NCBI GenBank assembly: GCA_963819755.1
Contig: CAWFXB010000001.1
Location: 930,001-994,000, forward strand
Direction: 5' to 3'
DNA from: VRUE01 sp963819755
GTDB lineage: Bacteria; Actinomycetota; Thermoleophilia; Solirubrobacterales; 70-9
DNA length: 64,000 bases
The notes below the pieces were generated by a model. The model saw only the letters and a list, made by a program, of their open reading frames with translations. It did no database searches and was not told the DNA's origin. Below are positions 1-8,016 of the stretch, piece after piece. Position numbers and translations under genes: made by a program. The number at the start of each line of letters is the position of its first letter. Position 1 is the first letter of the stretch.

Positions 1-1094
1 CCGGGGCGCAGGTCGAACTCGGCTTCGACCAGGCGCGAGAGCTCCAGGTCGGGCAGCTTGCCGGTGCCGAAGGTCTCGACCATCAGCGAGACCGGGTGGG
101 CGACCCCGATCGCGTAGGCGACCTGCACCTCGCAGCGCTGGGCGAGGCCGGCCGCGACGAGGTTCTTGGCGACGTGACGGGCGGCGTAGGCGGCGGAGCG
201 GTCGACCTTGGAGGGATCCTTGCCCGAGAAGGCGCCGCCGCCGTGACGGGCCATGCCGCCGTAGGTGTCGACGATTATCTTGCGGCCGGTGAGGCCAGCG
301 TCGCCAACCGGGCCGCCGATCACGAACTTGCCGGTCGGGTTGACGAGGAAGCCCTCGCGCAGCGCGGCCTCGTCGTAGAGCCCGTTCGCCTCGGCCTCGA
401 GCACCGGGGCGACGACGTGCTGCCAGAGGTCGGGCTTGATCGTCGACTCGGAGTCGACGCCCTCGGCATGTTGGGTCGAGATCAGCAGCTTCTCGACCCG
501 CACCGGACGGCCGTTCGCGTAGCGCACCGTCACCTGGGTCTTGCCGTCGGGGCCGAGGTAGTCGAGCGTGCCGTCCTTGCGCACTGCGGCCAGGCGCTCG
601 GCGAGCCGGTGGGCGAGATGGACCGGCATCGGCATCAGCGCCTCGGTCTCGTCGGTGGCGTAGCCGAACATCATGCCCTGGTCGCCGGCTCCGGCCAGCA
701 GCAGTTCGTCGTCGGTCGACGGGCCGGTGCGCGTCTCGTGCGAGGCGTCGACTCCCTGGGCGATGTCGGGCGACTGCTTGTCGAGCGAGACCAGGACCGA
801 GATGTGGTCGCAGTTGTAGCCGTAGTCGCCGTGGTCGTAGCCGATATCGCGGATCGTCTCGCGGACCAGCTCGGGTACGTCGAGGTGAACATTGGTCGAG
901 ATCTCGCCGGAAACAACAGCCATGCCGGTGTTGACCAGGGTCTCGCAAGCAACCCGACCCTCGGGATCGCCCGCCATCACGGCGTCGAGGATGGTGTCGG
1001 AGATCGCGTCGCAGACCTTGTCCGGGTGGCCCTCGGTGACCGACTCGGAAGTGAAGAGGTACTCGCCCGCGGCGAGTGGCTGGATATCTGACAT
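1..1094 (-). CDS. metK: S-adenosylmethionine synthetase, C-terminus cut by window edge
   Basis: This enzyme makes S-adenosylmethionine from methionine and ATP in the cytoplasm. The ATG is at 1094 and 364 codons are visible before the left edge, so only the last residues of a roughly 400-residue protein are missing. The N-terminus reads MSDIQPLAAGEYLFTSES followed by VTEGHPDK, the methionine/ATP-binding motif of the family. GAGDQGMMFGYA, the other classical MetK signature, lies near residue 125, and the glycine-rich GGGAFSGKDPSKVDRSAAY segment lies near residue 285. The start lies 24 bp downstream of the der stop, so metK is probably the last gene of the der/cmk/aroA run. Identity is near certain. 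Confidence 0.96.
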   Translation of the reverse strand, partial: MSDIQPLAAGEYLFTSESVTEGHPDKVCDAISDTILDAVMAGDPEGRVACETLVNTGMAVVSGEISTNVHLDVPELVRETIRDIGYDHGDYGYNCDHISVLVSLDKQSPDIAQGVDASHETRTGPSTDDELLLAGAGDQGMMFGYATDETEALMPMPVHLAHRLAERLAAVRKDGTLDYLGPDGKTQVTVRYANGRPVRVEKLLISTQHAEGVDSESTIKPDLWQHVVAPVLEAEANGLYDEAALREGFLVNPTGKFVIGGPVGDAGLTGRKIIVDTYGGMARHGGGAFSGKDPSKVDRSAAYAARHVAKNLVAAGLAQRCEVQVAYAIGVAHPVSLMVETFGTGKLPDLELSRLVEAEFDLRP

Positions 1095-1118
1095 AGGCGG
1101 AAGCGTACCCGGGGAGCG

Positions 1119-2429
1119 TCAGCGACGGCGGCCCGTATGCGGAACGAAATCGATGATCAGCGGGATGCCCTCGAGGCCGTAGGTCTCTCTCATCCGGTTC
1201 TCCAGGTGGTAGGCCCAGTCGCGGACGATCAGACGGCGGTCGTTGACCTGGATCGCGAAGCGCGGCGGGCTCTCGCCGATCTGCGCCGAGTAGTAGAGGC
1301 GCAGGCGCCGGCCGCGGCGCGAGGGCGGCGGCGTCGTCGCGACCACGTCGGCGACGAAGCGGTTCAGCTCCGGCGTCGGGATCCGCTCGGCCGCACGGTC
1401 GGCGAGCTGCAGCGCCTTGGGCAGCAGCTTGGCGACGTTGCGGCCGTAGAGCGCCGAGCCGGTGACGACCTCCGGCCGCAGGCGCAGCTTGCGCTCGACC
1501 CGCGCCCGGGCGTCGTCGACGTCGGTCATGCCGATGTCCCACTTGTTGAGGACCAGCAGGGTCGCGCAACCGGCCCGCATCGCCATCTCAGCGATCCGCA
1601 GGTCCTCCGCCGTCACCCCGTCGGCGGCGTCGCAGACGACGATCGCCACGCCGGCCCGCTCGACCGCCAGCTCGGAGCGCAGCTGGGCGTAGTAGTCGAC
1701 CGTGCCGGCGACCTTGGAGCGGCGGCGCAGGCCGGCGGTATCGACCAGCAGGACCGCGCGCCCATCGACCTCCAGCTCGGTGTCGATCGCGTCGCGGGTG
1801 GTGCCGGCCCGCTCGGAGACGATCACCCGCTCGCTGCCGAGGAAGGCGTTGACCAAGGAGGACTTACCGGCGTTGGGGCGACCGACGACGGCGACGTGGA
1901 CGGGTTCGTCGCCGGGCGCCGCGGGAGGCAGCTCGCCCAGCAGCTCGACCATCCGGTCGAGCAGGTCGCCGGTGCCCAGCCCGTGCGTCGCCGAGACCGC
2001 GATCGGATCGCCGAGGCCGAGCTGGTGGAACTCGGCGGCGATGTGCTCGTCGCCCGGGCGGTCGGCTTTGTTGACGACGACGAGGACCGGAACGTCGCCG
2101 CCACGCAGCGTCTTCGCCAGCTCCGCGTCGCCGGCCCTGACGCCGGCGCGGCCGTCGACGACGAGCAGGATCGCCTCGGCCTCGGCGATCCCCGTCCGGG
2201 CCTGGCGCTGTACGTCCGCGGCCAGCTCGCTCTCGTCGGCGAGGTCGATGCCGCCGGTGTCGAGCAGGTCGAAGGCGACGCCGTTCCACTCGCAGGGCAC
2301 GCGCTTGCGGTCACGGGTGACACCGGGCTCGGCGTCGGTCACGGCCTCACGGCCGCCGGCGAGCCGGTTGACCAGGGTGCTCTTGCCGACGTTGGGAAAG
2401 CCGACGACGGCGACGGTCGGCCTGCTCAC
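1119..2429 (-). CDS. der: Ribosome-assembly GTPase Der (EngA)
   Basis: Der is a double-domain GTPase needed for maturation of the 50S ribosomal subunit. Two P-loops are visible, GFPNVGKS at residues 10-17 and GRPNAGKS at 183-190, each followed by a DTGG or DTAG switch motif and an NKAD or NKWD guanine-specificity motif. The C-terminal ~110 residues form the expected KH-like domain, ending in a basic HTGRRR tail. At 436 residues it has the usual length. The GTG start at 2429 overlaps the cmk stop (GTGA), the usual coupling in this cluster; cmk-der adjacency is widely conserved. Confidence 0.97.
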   Translation of the reverse strand: MSRPTVAVVGFPNVGKSTLVNRLAGGREAVTDAEPGVTRDRKRVPCEWNGVAFDLLDTGGIDLADESELAADVQRQARTGIAEAEAILLVVDGRAGVRAGDAELAKTLRGGDVPVLVVVNKADRPGDEHIAAEFHQLGLGDPIAVSATHGLGTGDLLDRMVELLGELPPAAPGDEPVHVAVVGRPNAGKSSLVNAFLGSERVIVSERAGTTRDAIDTELEVDGRAVLLVDTAGLRRRSKVAGTVDYYAQLRSELAVERAGVAIVVCDAADGVTAEDLRIAEMAMRAGCATLLVLNKWDIGMTDVDDARARVERKLRLRPEVVTGSALYGRNVAKLLPKALQLADRAAERIPTPELNRFVADVVATTPPPSRRGRRLRLYYSAQIGESPPRFAIQVNDRRLIVRDWAYHLENRMRETYGLEGIPLIIDFVPHTGRRR

Positions 2430-3064
2430 GCGATGCCCCGCTCGCGAGCCAGCTCGACTATCCGCCCCACGACCTCGTCGAGGCCAAGCCCGGTGGTGTC
2501 GATCTCGACCGCGTCGCCGGCTGCGCGTAGCGCGCTGTGCTCGCGGGTCTCGTCGCGCTCGTCGCGCTCGCGCTGAGCGGCGAGCACCGCGGATTCGTCC
2601 TCGCCGGTCTGGGCGGCGCGGCGGCGGGCCCGCTCCTCCGCCGACGCGGTGAGGAAGACCTTGAGCGGCGCCTCGGGGCTGACCACGGTGCCGATGTCGC
2701 GGCCCTCGGCGACGTAGCGCCCGGCGGCAATCAGCTTTCGCTGCCCCTCGACCATCGCCTCGCGCACCGGTGGATGGACGGAGACGCGCGAAGAGGCCTC
2801 GGTCACCCGCGGCTCCCGAATCGCGGCGCTTACGTCACGGCCGTCGAGCTCGACCCGCTCGCCATCGAGCTCGATCCGCAACGACCGCGCCAGAGCCCCC
2901 ATCGCCTCGGCCTCATCCAGGTCGGCACCCCGCTCGATCCCGGCCAGAGCCACACAGCGATACATCGCCCCGGAATCGAGGTAGGTGAAGCCGAGCGCCG
3001 CCGCGACGGCGCGAGCTACGGTTGACTTGCCGGCCCCAGCGGGCCCATCGATCGCGATGACCAT
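2426..3064 (-). CDS. cmk: Cytidylate kinase
   Basis: Phosphorylates CMP and dCMP with ATP. The P-loop GPAGAGKST lies at residues 7-15 and is followed by the family sequence YLDSGAMYR and, further on, the CMP-binding GRDIGTVV. The 212-residue length is typical. The start is ATG at 3064 and the stop overlaps the der GTG by four bases. Together with der downstream and aroA upstream this is the common aroA-cmk-der order, where lesser-linked housekeeping genes are co-transcribed. Confidence 0.96.
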   Translation of the reverse strand: MVIAIDGPAGAGKSTVARAVAAALGFTYLDSGAMYRCVALAGIERGADLDEAEAMGALARSLRIELDGERVELDGRDVSAAIREPRVTEASSRVSVHPPVREAMVEGQRKLIAAGRYVAEGRDIGTVVSPEAPLKVFLTASAEERARRRAAQTGEDESAVLAAQRERDERDETREHSALRAAGDAVEIDTTGLGLDEVVGRIVELARERGIA

Positions 3065-3091
3065 TCGCGGCAGGGTATGGCGCGCTGGCTC

Positions 3092-4399
3092 TCAGCGAGC
3101 GGCGAGCGAGGCGAGGTCCGCCTCGAAGCCCGGGTAGCTGACCGCGGCGGCGTCCATTCCCGCGACCTCGACACCCTCGTTGGAGACGAGGCCGGCGATC
3201 GCGCCGAGCATCGCGATCCGGTGGTCGCCGTGCGAGTCGATCGCGCCGCCGCGCAGGCCGCCCCCGCCCTTGATTTGCATCCCGTCCTCGCTCGTCTCCA
3301 CGCTTGCGCCGAGCGCCCGCAGGACCTCGCTGACGGTGTCGATCCGGTCGCTCTCCTTGCGGCGCAGCTCGGCGGCGTCGCGGATCGTCGTCTCGCCCTC
3401 GGCGAAGCAGGCCGCAAGGGCGACCAGCGGCAGCTCGTCGATCGCCAGCGGGACGTCGGCGCCGCCGACGTCGGTCCCATGCAGCTGCGAAGGACGGATA
3501 CGGAGCCGTCCACTCGGCTCGCCGCCGCGCTCGACCTCGGGCTCGACCTCGATCTCGGCGCCCATCCGCGCGAGGATCGAGAGCAGTCCGGTGCGGGTGG
3601 GGTTGAGGCCGACCCCGGCTAGCGTGACGTCGCTGCCGGGTACGAGCAGAGCCGCGACGATGAAGAAGGCGGCTGAGGAAAAGTCGGCAGGCACGGCAAT
3701 CTCGCCTGGCTCGAGGCGCGCCGCTGGCCGCACGGTGACAACGCCCTCGCCGCGCTCGATCTCGGCGCCCGCCGCGGCCAGCATCCGCTCGCTGTGGTCG
3801 CGACTCGGCAGCGGCTCGACGATCCGGGTCTCACCGTCGGCGAGCAGACCGGCGAACAGCAGGCAGGACTTGACCTGGGCGCTGGCGACCGGCATCTCGT
3901 ACTCGATGCCGTTGAGCGGCGCGGACTCGACCCGTAGCGGGGGCAGGCGGTCCTCGCGACACTCGAGCCGCGCGCCCATCAGGCGCAGTGGCGCGGCGAT
4001 CCGGTCGACCGGGCGGCGGCGGATCGAGTCGTCGCCATCGAGCGTCCAGGCCCCGGTCTCCTGACCCGCGAGCCAGCCCGGCAGCAGGCGCAGCAGGGTG
4101 CCGGCGTTGCCTACGTCGATCGCCGCGGCGGCCGCACCTCGCAGGCCGACGCCGCGCACCTCGATCCGACCTGCATCGAGCCCCAAATGGGGGTCGGATG
4201 TAGGTCGGGTCACCTCTGCGCCAAGGGCTTCGACCGCCATGAGGGTCGAACGCGTGTCGGCGGCGTCCAGATAGCCCTCGATCGTCGTCTCCCCCTCGCC
4301 CATGGCGGCAATCAGCGCCGCCCGGTGCGAGACCGACTTGTCGGGCGGAGGCCTGAGGCTGCCGTGCAACGGGCCCGATGGGTCGAAGCGGGTCGGCAA
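3092..4399 (-). CDS. aroA: 3-phosphoshikimate 1-carboxyvinyltransferase (EPSP synthase)
   Basis: Transfers the enolpyruvyl group of PEP to shikimate-3-phosphate, the penultimate step to chorismate. The protein starts at a TTG codon with MPTRFDPSGPLHGSLRPP; the substrate-binding PDKSVSHRA follows with Lys21. The second signature appears as RRKESDRID near residue 350, and the C-terminal SHGDHRIAM loop is intact. It is 435 residues, normal for the family. It lies 8 bp after tyrA and 27 bp before cmk, in the aromatic run aroF-tyrA-aroA. The TTG start is chosen because no ATG or GTG precedes the conserved N-terminus. Confidence 0.95.
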   Translation of the reverse strand: MPTRFDPSGPLHGSLRPPPDKSVSHRAALIAAMGEGETTIEGYLDAADTRSTLMAVEALGAEVTRPTSDPHLGLDAGRIEVRGVGLRGAAAAAIDVGNAGTLLRLLPGWLAGQETGAWTLDGDDSIRRRPVDRIAAPLRLMGARLECREDRLPPLRVESAPLNGIEYEMPVASAQVKSCLLFAGLLADGETRIVEPLPSRDHSERMLAAAGAEIERGEGVVTVRPAARLEPGEIAVPADFSSAAFFIVAALLVPGSDVTLAGVGLNPTRTGLLSILARMGAEIEVEPEVERGGEPSGRLRIRPSQLHGTDVGGADVPLAIDELPLVALAACFAEGETTIRDAAELRRKESDRIDTVSEVLRALGASVETSEDGMQIKGGGGLRGGAIDSHGDHRIAMLGAIAGLVSNEGVEVAGMDAAAVSYPGFEADLASLAAR

Positions 4400-4407
4400 G
4401 GCGACCG

Positions 4408-5490
4408 TCAGTCCCCGGCGAGCACGGTCGCGCTGTGGCCCAACTCGCGGACCAGCGCCGCGGCGCGCTCGGCCTGCTCCTCGCCGGCCACCCAGAGCGA
4501 GATCGCCCCGGACTTCATGTCGGTGGCGGGATGCAGCGCCATGTCCTCGATGTTCACCCCGGCCTCGCCCAGCGCCAGCGCCAGCTCGGCTACGGTGCCG
4601 GGGCGATTGGCGACGACGACGCGCAGCTCGCGCAGCGCGCCGCCCGCCAGATCGGCCTCGAGCAGGCCGCGACGGTCGGTGCCGGCCTGCGCGTGCCAGG
4701 CGGCGATGGCACCCGGCTCGCCCGCGTCGATCAGCTCGCGCGCCTCGCCCAAGCGGCTGATCGCGTCATCGATCGCGGCCGTGACCGCATCGTTGTTTCC
4801 GCTGAAGATGTCACCCCAGATCGACGGGTTCGAGCCGGCCACCCGGGTCGCGTCGCGAAAGCTCGGGCCCACCTCGGGCAGCCGCTCGGAGTCGCGGGTC
4901 AGCTCCGCCGCCGCCTGACCGGCGAGGACGTTGGCGAGGACGTGAGGCAGGTGACTCGCCGTCGCCATCAGCCGGTCGTGCGCCCCGGCGTCGATCGCCT
5001 GCGGACGGGCGCCGAGCCCGGCGATCGTCCGCTGCAGGCGGTCGTAGAGGATGCCGCTGGAGCGCTCTGTGGGCGTCAGATACCAGCGGGCGCCCTCGAA
5101 AAGGTCGGCGCGAGCGTTCGCCACCCCGGCCGTCTCGGCACCGGCCAGCGGGTGCCCGCCGATGAAGCGCTCGTCCTCGCCGAGCGCGGCGACGAGCTGG
5201 CGCTTGGTCGAGCCGGCGTCGGTGACGACCGTGTCCTCGCCGCTGGCCGCGAGCGCGGCCGCGACCAGGTCTGGCAGGACCGAGACCGGCCCGGCGCAGA
5301 AGACGACCTCGGCCCCCGCGCATGCCTCCTCGATCGAACCCGCCGGATCGTCGATGGCGCCCAGCTCGATCGCCCGATCTACACTCGGACGGTTCGGCCC
5401 CCAGCCGGCTACTTCGCTGCCGAGCCGCTCCTTCGCGGCGAGCCCGATCGAGCCTCCGATCAGGCCCACCCCGAGGACGGCCGTCCGCAT
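4408..5490 (-). CDS. tyrA: Prephenate dehydrogenase with C-terminal ACT domain
   Basis: Oxidative decarboxylation of prephenate to 4-hydroxyphenylpyruvate, the tyrosine branch. An N-terminal Rossmann fingerprint GVGLIGGSIG sits at residues 6-15. The middle of the protein carries the TyrA signature GGHPLAGAE with the catalytic-type histidine, and a second helical domain follows. The last ~75 residues look like an ACT domain (REL-RVVVANRPGTVAELA), probably for tyrosine feedback. The ATG at 5490 shares one base with the aroF stop (TGATG), which indicates coupled translation. No chorismate mutase domain is fused; that activity is encoded by aroH at 9138-9521. Confidence 0.93.
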   Translation of the reverse strand: MRTAVLGVGLIGGSIGLAAKERLGSEVAGWGPNRPSVDRAIELGAIDDPAGSIEEACAGAEVVFCAGPVSVLPDLVAAALAASGEDTVVTDAGSTKRQLVAALGEDERFIGGHPLAGAETAGVANARADLFEGARWYLTPTERSSGILYDRLQRTIAGLGARPQAIDAGAHDRLMATASHLPHVLANVLAGQAAAELTRDSERLPEVGPSFRDATRVAGSNPSIWGDIFSGNNDAVTAAIDDAISRLGEARELIDAGEPGAIAAWHAQAGTDRRGLLEADLAGGALRELRVVVANRPGTVAELALALGEAGVNIEDMALHPATDMKSGAISLWVAGEEQAERAAALVRELGHSATVLAGD

Positions 5491-6569
5491 CAGCCGCGCC
5501 GCGCCCTGGCCGCTGCCGCCAAGCCCTCCAGGGCCGTGACGGTGTGATCCCAGTCGATACAGGGATCGGTGATCGACTGCCCGTAGGTGAGCGACTCGCC
5601 GTCGCCGAGGTCCTGGCGACCCTCGACCAGGAAGGACTCGAGCATGACGCCGACGATCGCCGCGTTGCCGGCGGCCACCTGGTCGCCGATTTGAGCCACC
5701 GCCAGTACCTGCTTATCTGGGTCCTTGGCGCTGTTGTCGTGCGAGGCGTCGATCACCAGGCGCTCGGCGAGGCCGGCGCCCGACAGCATCTCCAGCGCCC
5801 CGGCAACCCCTTCAGGGTCGCAGTTGGGACCGCCGCGGCCGCCGCGCAGGATGACGTGGCCGTCCGGGTTGCCAGCGGTGTGGAGGATCGCCGGGCGGCC
5901 GGCGTCGTCGATGCCGGCGAAGGCATGGGAAGCCGCCGCGGCGCGCACCGCGTCGACCGCGACCTGCACGTTGCCGTCGGTGCGGTTCTTGAAGCCGATC
6001 GGCATCGAGAGGCCGGAGCCGAGCTGGCGGTGGATCTGGCTCTCGGTCGTGCGGGCGCCGATCGCCCCCCAGGCGACCGTGTCGGAGATGTACTGCGGCG
6101 TGATCGGGTCGAGGAACTCGCAGCCGATCGGCAGGCCGAGGTCGAGCACCTGCAACAGCAGGGTGCGCGCCATGCGCAGACCGGCGTTGACGTCGCAGGA
6201 ACCGTCGAGGTAGGGATCGTTGATCAGGCCCTTCCAGCCGGTCGTCGTCCGCGGCTTCTCGAAGTAGACGCGCATCGCCACCAACAGGTCGTCGCTCAGC
6301 TCGGCGGCCAGCTCGGCCAGGCGGCCGCCGTACTCGAGCGCCGCCTCGACGTCGTGGACGCTGCAGGGGCCGACCACGACCAGCAACCGGTCGTCGACCC
6401 TTTCGAGCACGTTCTCGACGTCCTTGCGCCCCTTCACCACGACCCGCTCGCGCCCGTCGCCGAGCGGCAGGTCGCCGAGCAGGGCTTCCGGCGGAACCAG
6501 CTCGACGACCCGTTCGATCCGCTGGTCGCGAACCCGGTCCCGCGCCTCCTGCCGCATTCCGATGATCAT
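5490..6569 (-). CDS. aroF: 3-deoxy-7-phosphoheptulonate (DAHP) synthase, class I
   Basis: First committed step of the shikimate pathway: PEP plus erythrose-4-phosphate gives DAHP. Class I (AroFGH type) is shown by LLVVVGPCSVHD, KPRTTTGWKG and the metal-binding IDASHDNS. I place the start at the ATG at 6569 because a GGAGAAAGG Shine-Dalgarno stretch precedes it. A longer frame from the GTG at 6590 would put that stretch inside the coding sequence. The stop overlaps tyrA by one base. Symbol is by family; which of aroF/G/H feedback types it resembles cannot be told from sequence alone. Confidence 0.92.
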   Translation of the reverse strand: MIIGMRQEARDRVRDQRIERVVELVPPEALLGDLPLGDGRERVVVKGRKDVENVLERVDDRLLVVVGPCSVHDVEAALEYGGRLAELAAELSDDLLVAMRVYFEKPRTTTGWKGLINDPYLDGSCDVNAGLRMARTLLLQVLDLGLPIGCEFLDPITPQYISDTVAWGAIGARTTESQIHRQLGSGLSMPIGFKNRTDGNVQVAVDAVRAAAASHAFAGIDDAGRPAILHTAGNPDGHVILRGGRGGPNCDPEGVAGALEMLSGAGLAERLVIDASHDNSAKDPDKQVLAVAQIGDQVAAGNAAIVGVMLESFLVEGRQDLGDGESLTYGQSITDPCIDWDHTVTALEGLAAAARARRG

Positions 6570-6843
6570 CCTGTCGCCGCCTTTCTCCACGTCCGAGACT
6601 CTACTTTCCGTGCGGATTTCGCCATGCGAGCGCGGGCATCGCGAAACACGCGAACCAATTCCTTGCGGCGCCCGGCCAAACGCTCTATGGAAGCGGCACG
6701 AAGCCGCCAGGCCGGACGCCTAGCTAAATCGCCAGGTATAGAAAGGACGGACAGGGGCAACCGCAGCGCGCCTCGCGCACATGCTGCTCGCAGTGTCGCC
6801 TGTTCGCTTCACTTCCCTTGAGTTTGTAGCAGGCGGGCGGCGA
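6570..6843. other. Intergenic stretch between aroF and the HepT-like gene
   Basis: About 270 bases separate the aroF start from the HepT-like stop. I see only poorly supported short frames here. The base composition is visibly less GC-rich than the flanking aro genes (for example around 6650 and 6730-6750), which fits the edge of an inserted segment. The aroF promoter, if the toxin-antitoxin pair has cut its operon, should lie here; TATACC read on the minus strand near 6735 is a weak -10 candidate. No convincing attenuator was found. Confidence 0.4.
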
Positions 6844-7365
6844 TTAGTCGAGGTAAGGCGCGATCCATGCCCGGTAAGGACCGATGAGATCGTCGGCCGT
6901 CTTGCTGACCGTCACAGCCGCGCGATAGACGTCCCCCGCAGGCATTCCCAAGTACTCGTGCTCGAGTCGGGAGCGAGCCTTCTGTCCGTCCTCGAGCCGT
7001 CCGCAAACATCGGCGCCGATGATCTTCTCCTCTCGCAGCGCGTCGAAGTATGGCTTCGCCTTTGAGTCTCCGTCGGCGTGGCGTCCAATTGGAAGCCCTG
7101 CCAGTCGAGCACCGTCGACAGCCAGATCTGTCAAGTAGTTCTGCACCCGCCCGACGGCTCTTTCGACACTCTGAACGCGGTTGTACGTCCTGGGATCGTC
7201 AACGGCGTTATAGGCCTTCTTAAACCGCGCAAGACTGAAGTCTTCACCGAACTCGGCCATGGCCGATTCAAGCGCCGCGACCTGGCGAGGAAAGTCCTCC
7301 ATGTGACCGACTATGCGGCGGATCAAGCGCTGTCGATCAACCTTGCGCAAGTCGTCCTTACTCAT
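6844..7365 (-). CDS. hepT: HEPN-domain toxin, HepT-like
   Basis: A 173-residue, mostly helical protein carrying R131-x4-H136-x-Y138 (RSRLEHEY), the RX4HXY signature of HepT toxins. In the family this motif is the ribonuclease active site, and its tyrosine is AMPylated by the partner MntA. The start ATG overlaps the stop of the upstream nucleotidyltransferase by four bases (ATGA), giving the antitoxin-then-toxin order. The protein is ~30 residues longer than a typical HepT, mainly at the N-terminus. Base composition is lower in GC than the flanking aro genes, which supports acquisition by transfer. Function as a toxin is inferred from motif and context; HepT is known family knowledge, the specific target is not visible. 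Confidence 0.85.
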   Translation of the reverse strand: MSKDDLRKVDRQRLIRRIVGHMEDFPRQVAALESAMAEFGEDFSLARFKKAYNAVDDPRTYNRVQSVERAVGRVQNYLTDLAVDGARLAGLPIGRHADGDSKAKPYFDALREEKIIGADVCGRLEDGQKARSRLEHEYLGMPAGDVYRAAVTVSKTADDLIGPYRAWIAPYLD

Positions 7366-7919
7366 CTTCTCGCCGCCAAGAACCTGTCGATACCAGCCAG
7401 AGCGTCGCGCTTGCGTTTTGCGTCCCGCCTCCTCCCCCTGTGTCTCAGGCCAGGCAGACGAGCCATCAGATCGGGCCAGGCCTCGCGACGGTCAACGAGC
7501 ACGCGACCCACATCGACGGCATTTGCAAGGAACGTTGGGTCGTCTTCCGCATCCTCCAGACGAATCACGTCGACCGACTTGCGGACGGCGCCTGCGAGCT
7601 TCCGTTCGAGATCGAAGATCCGCTCGAGACTCGGATCTTGCAGGTCCACGATCACGTCGACGTCACTGTGCTCGCTGTCATCGCCCCTCGCCACCGACCC
7701 GAAGAGCATCGCGAAGCGAACGTTGTGTTCGGTCCGCAGCACCTCACGCAGCTTGGCGATCAAGGGCCAGTGCGTGCGCACGTATCGATCCTCCGAGAAA
7801 GGCAGCTCGAGCTTCCGGGGCGACGGCCGGGTCGCTCGCAAGGTGCCTTCGCTCACCGCCCGCCTCAGCGTGCGCTCATTGACGCCCACCTCTTTCGCAA
7901 CGAAGTCCAGCGCGGTCAT
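7362..7919 (-). CDS. mntA: HTH-fused minimal nucleotidyltransferase antitoxin, MntA-like
   Basis: Residues ~68-145 form a minimal nucleotidyltransferase: G74-S75 followed by D86-x-D88, exactly the GSX10DXD motif, with a probable third acidic residue at D117 (SVDVIRL). In characterised pairs MntA AMPylates the HepT tyrosine and so neutralises the toxin. Residues 1-~35 (LDFVAKEVGVNERTLRRAV) look like a helix-turn-helix, which ordinary MntA proteins of ~140 residues lack; I infer DNA binding and autoregulation. The C-terminal ~30 residues are strongly basic. The ATG at 7919 lies only six bases after a TATAAT, so the message may be leaderless. Transcribed first, it overlaps the toxin gene by 4 bp. 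Confidence 0.85.
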   Translation of the reverse strand: MTALDFVAKEVGVNERTLRRAVSEGTLRATRPSPRKLELPFSEDRYVRTHWPLIAKLREVLRTEHNVRFAMLFGSVARGDDSEHSDVDVIVDLQDPSLERIFDLERKLAGAVRKSVDVIRLEDAEDDPTFLANAVDVGRVLVDRREAWPDLMARLPGLRHRGRRRDAKRKRDALAGIDRFLAARR

Positions 7920-7973
7920 GTGTCCATTATAAGCCCATCATGTGTCCGATAATTGGTCTCATATGTCCGATAA
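7917..7973 (-). promoter_or_regulatory. Three phased direct repeats over the mntA promoter and start codon
   Basis: On the plus strand CATGTGTCC begins at 7917 and 7939 and CATATGTCC at 7960, the latter two followed by GATAA; spacing is 22 and 21 bp, about two helical turns. Read on the minus strand, a TATAAT box (7931-7926) lies inside the first unit and ends six bases before the ATG. Phased operators over a -10 box and start codon suggest repression by the HTH of the adjacent MntA-like protein. This is inference; no footprint is known to me. Confidence 0.6.
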
Positions 7974-8016
7974 CCACTTGCAAGAGACCAAGGCGAGCTG
8001 CCTGGACCCCTTTCGC

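Noticed and set aside
1137..2576. Long plus-strand frame opposite der and cmk
   Set aside because: Antisense shadow of a high-GC gene; its translation is Arg/Asp/Val-rich and resembles no family. The same holds for the long antisense frames opposite aroA, tyrA, aroF, hisC, polA and trpB.
6566..6760. 64-codon frame before aroF
   Set aside because: It overlaps aroF in another frame, has no ribosome-binding site, and its Arg-rich translation looks random.
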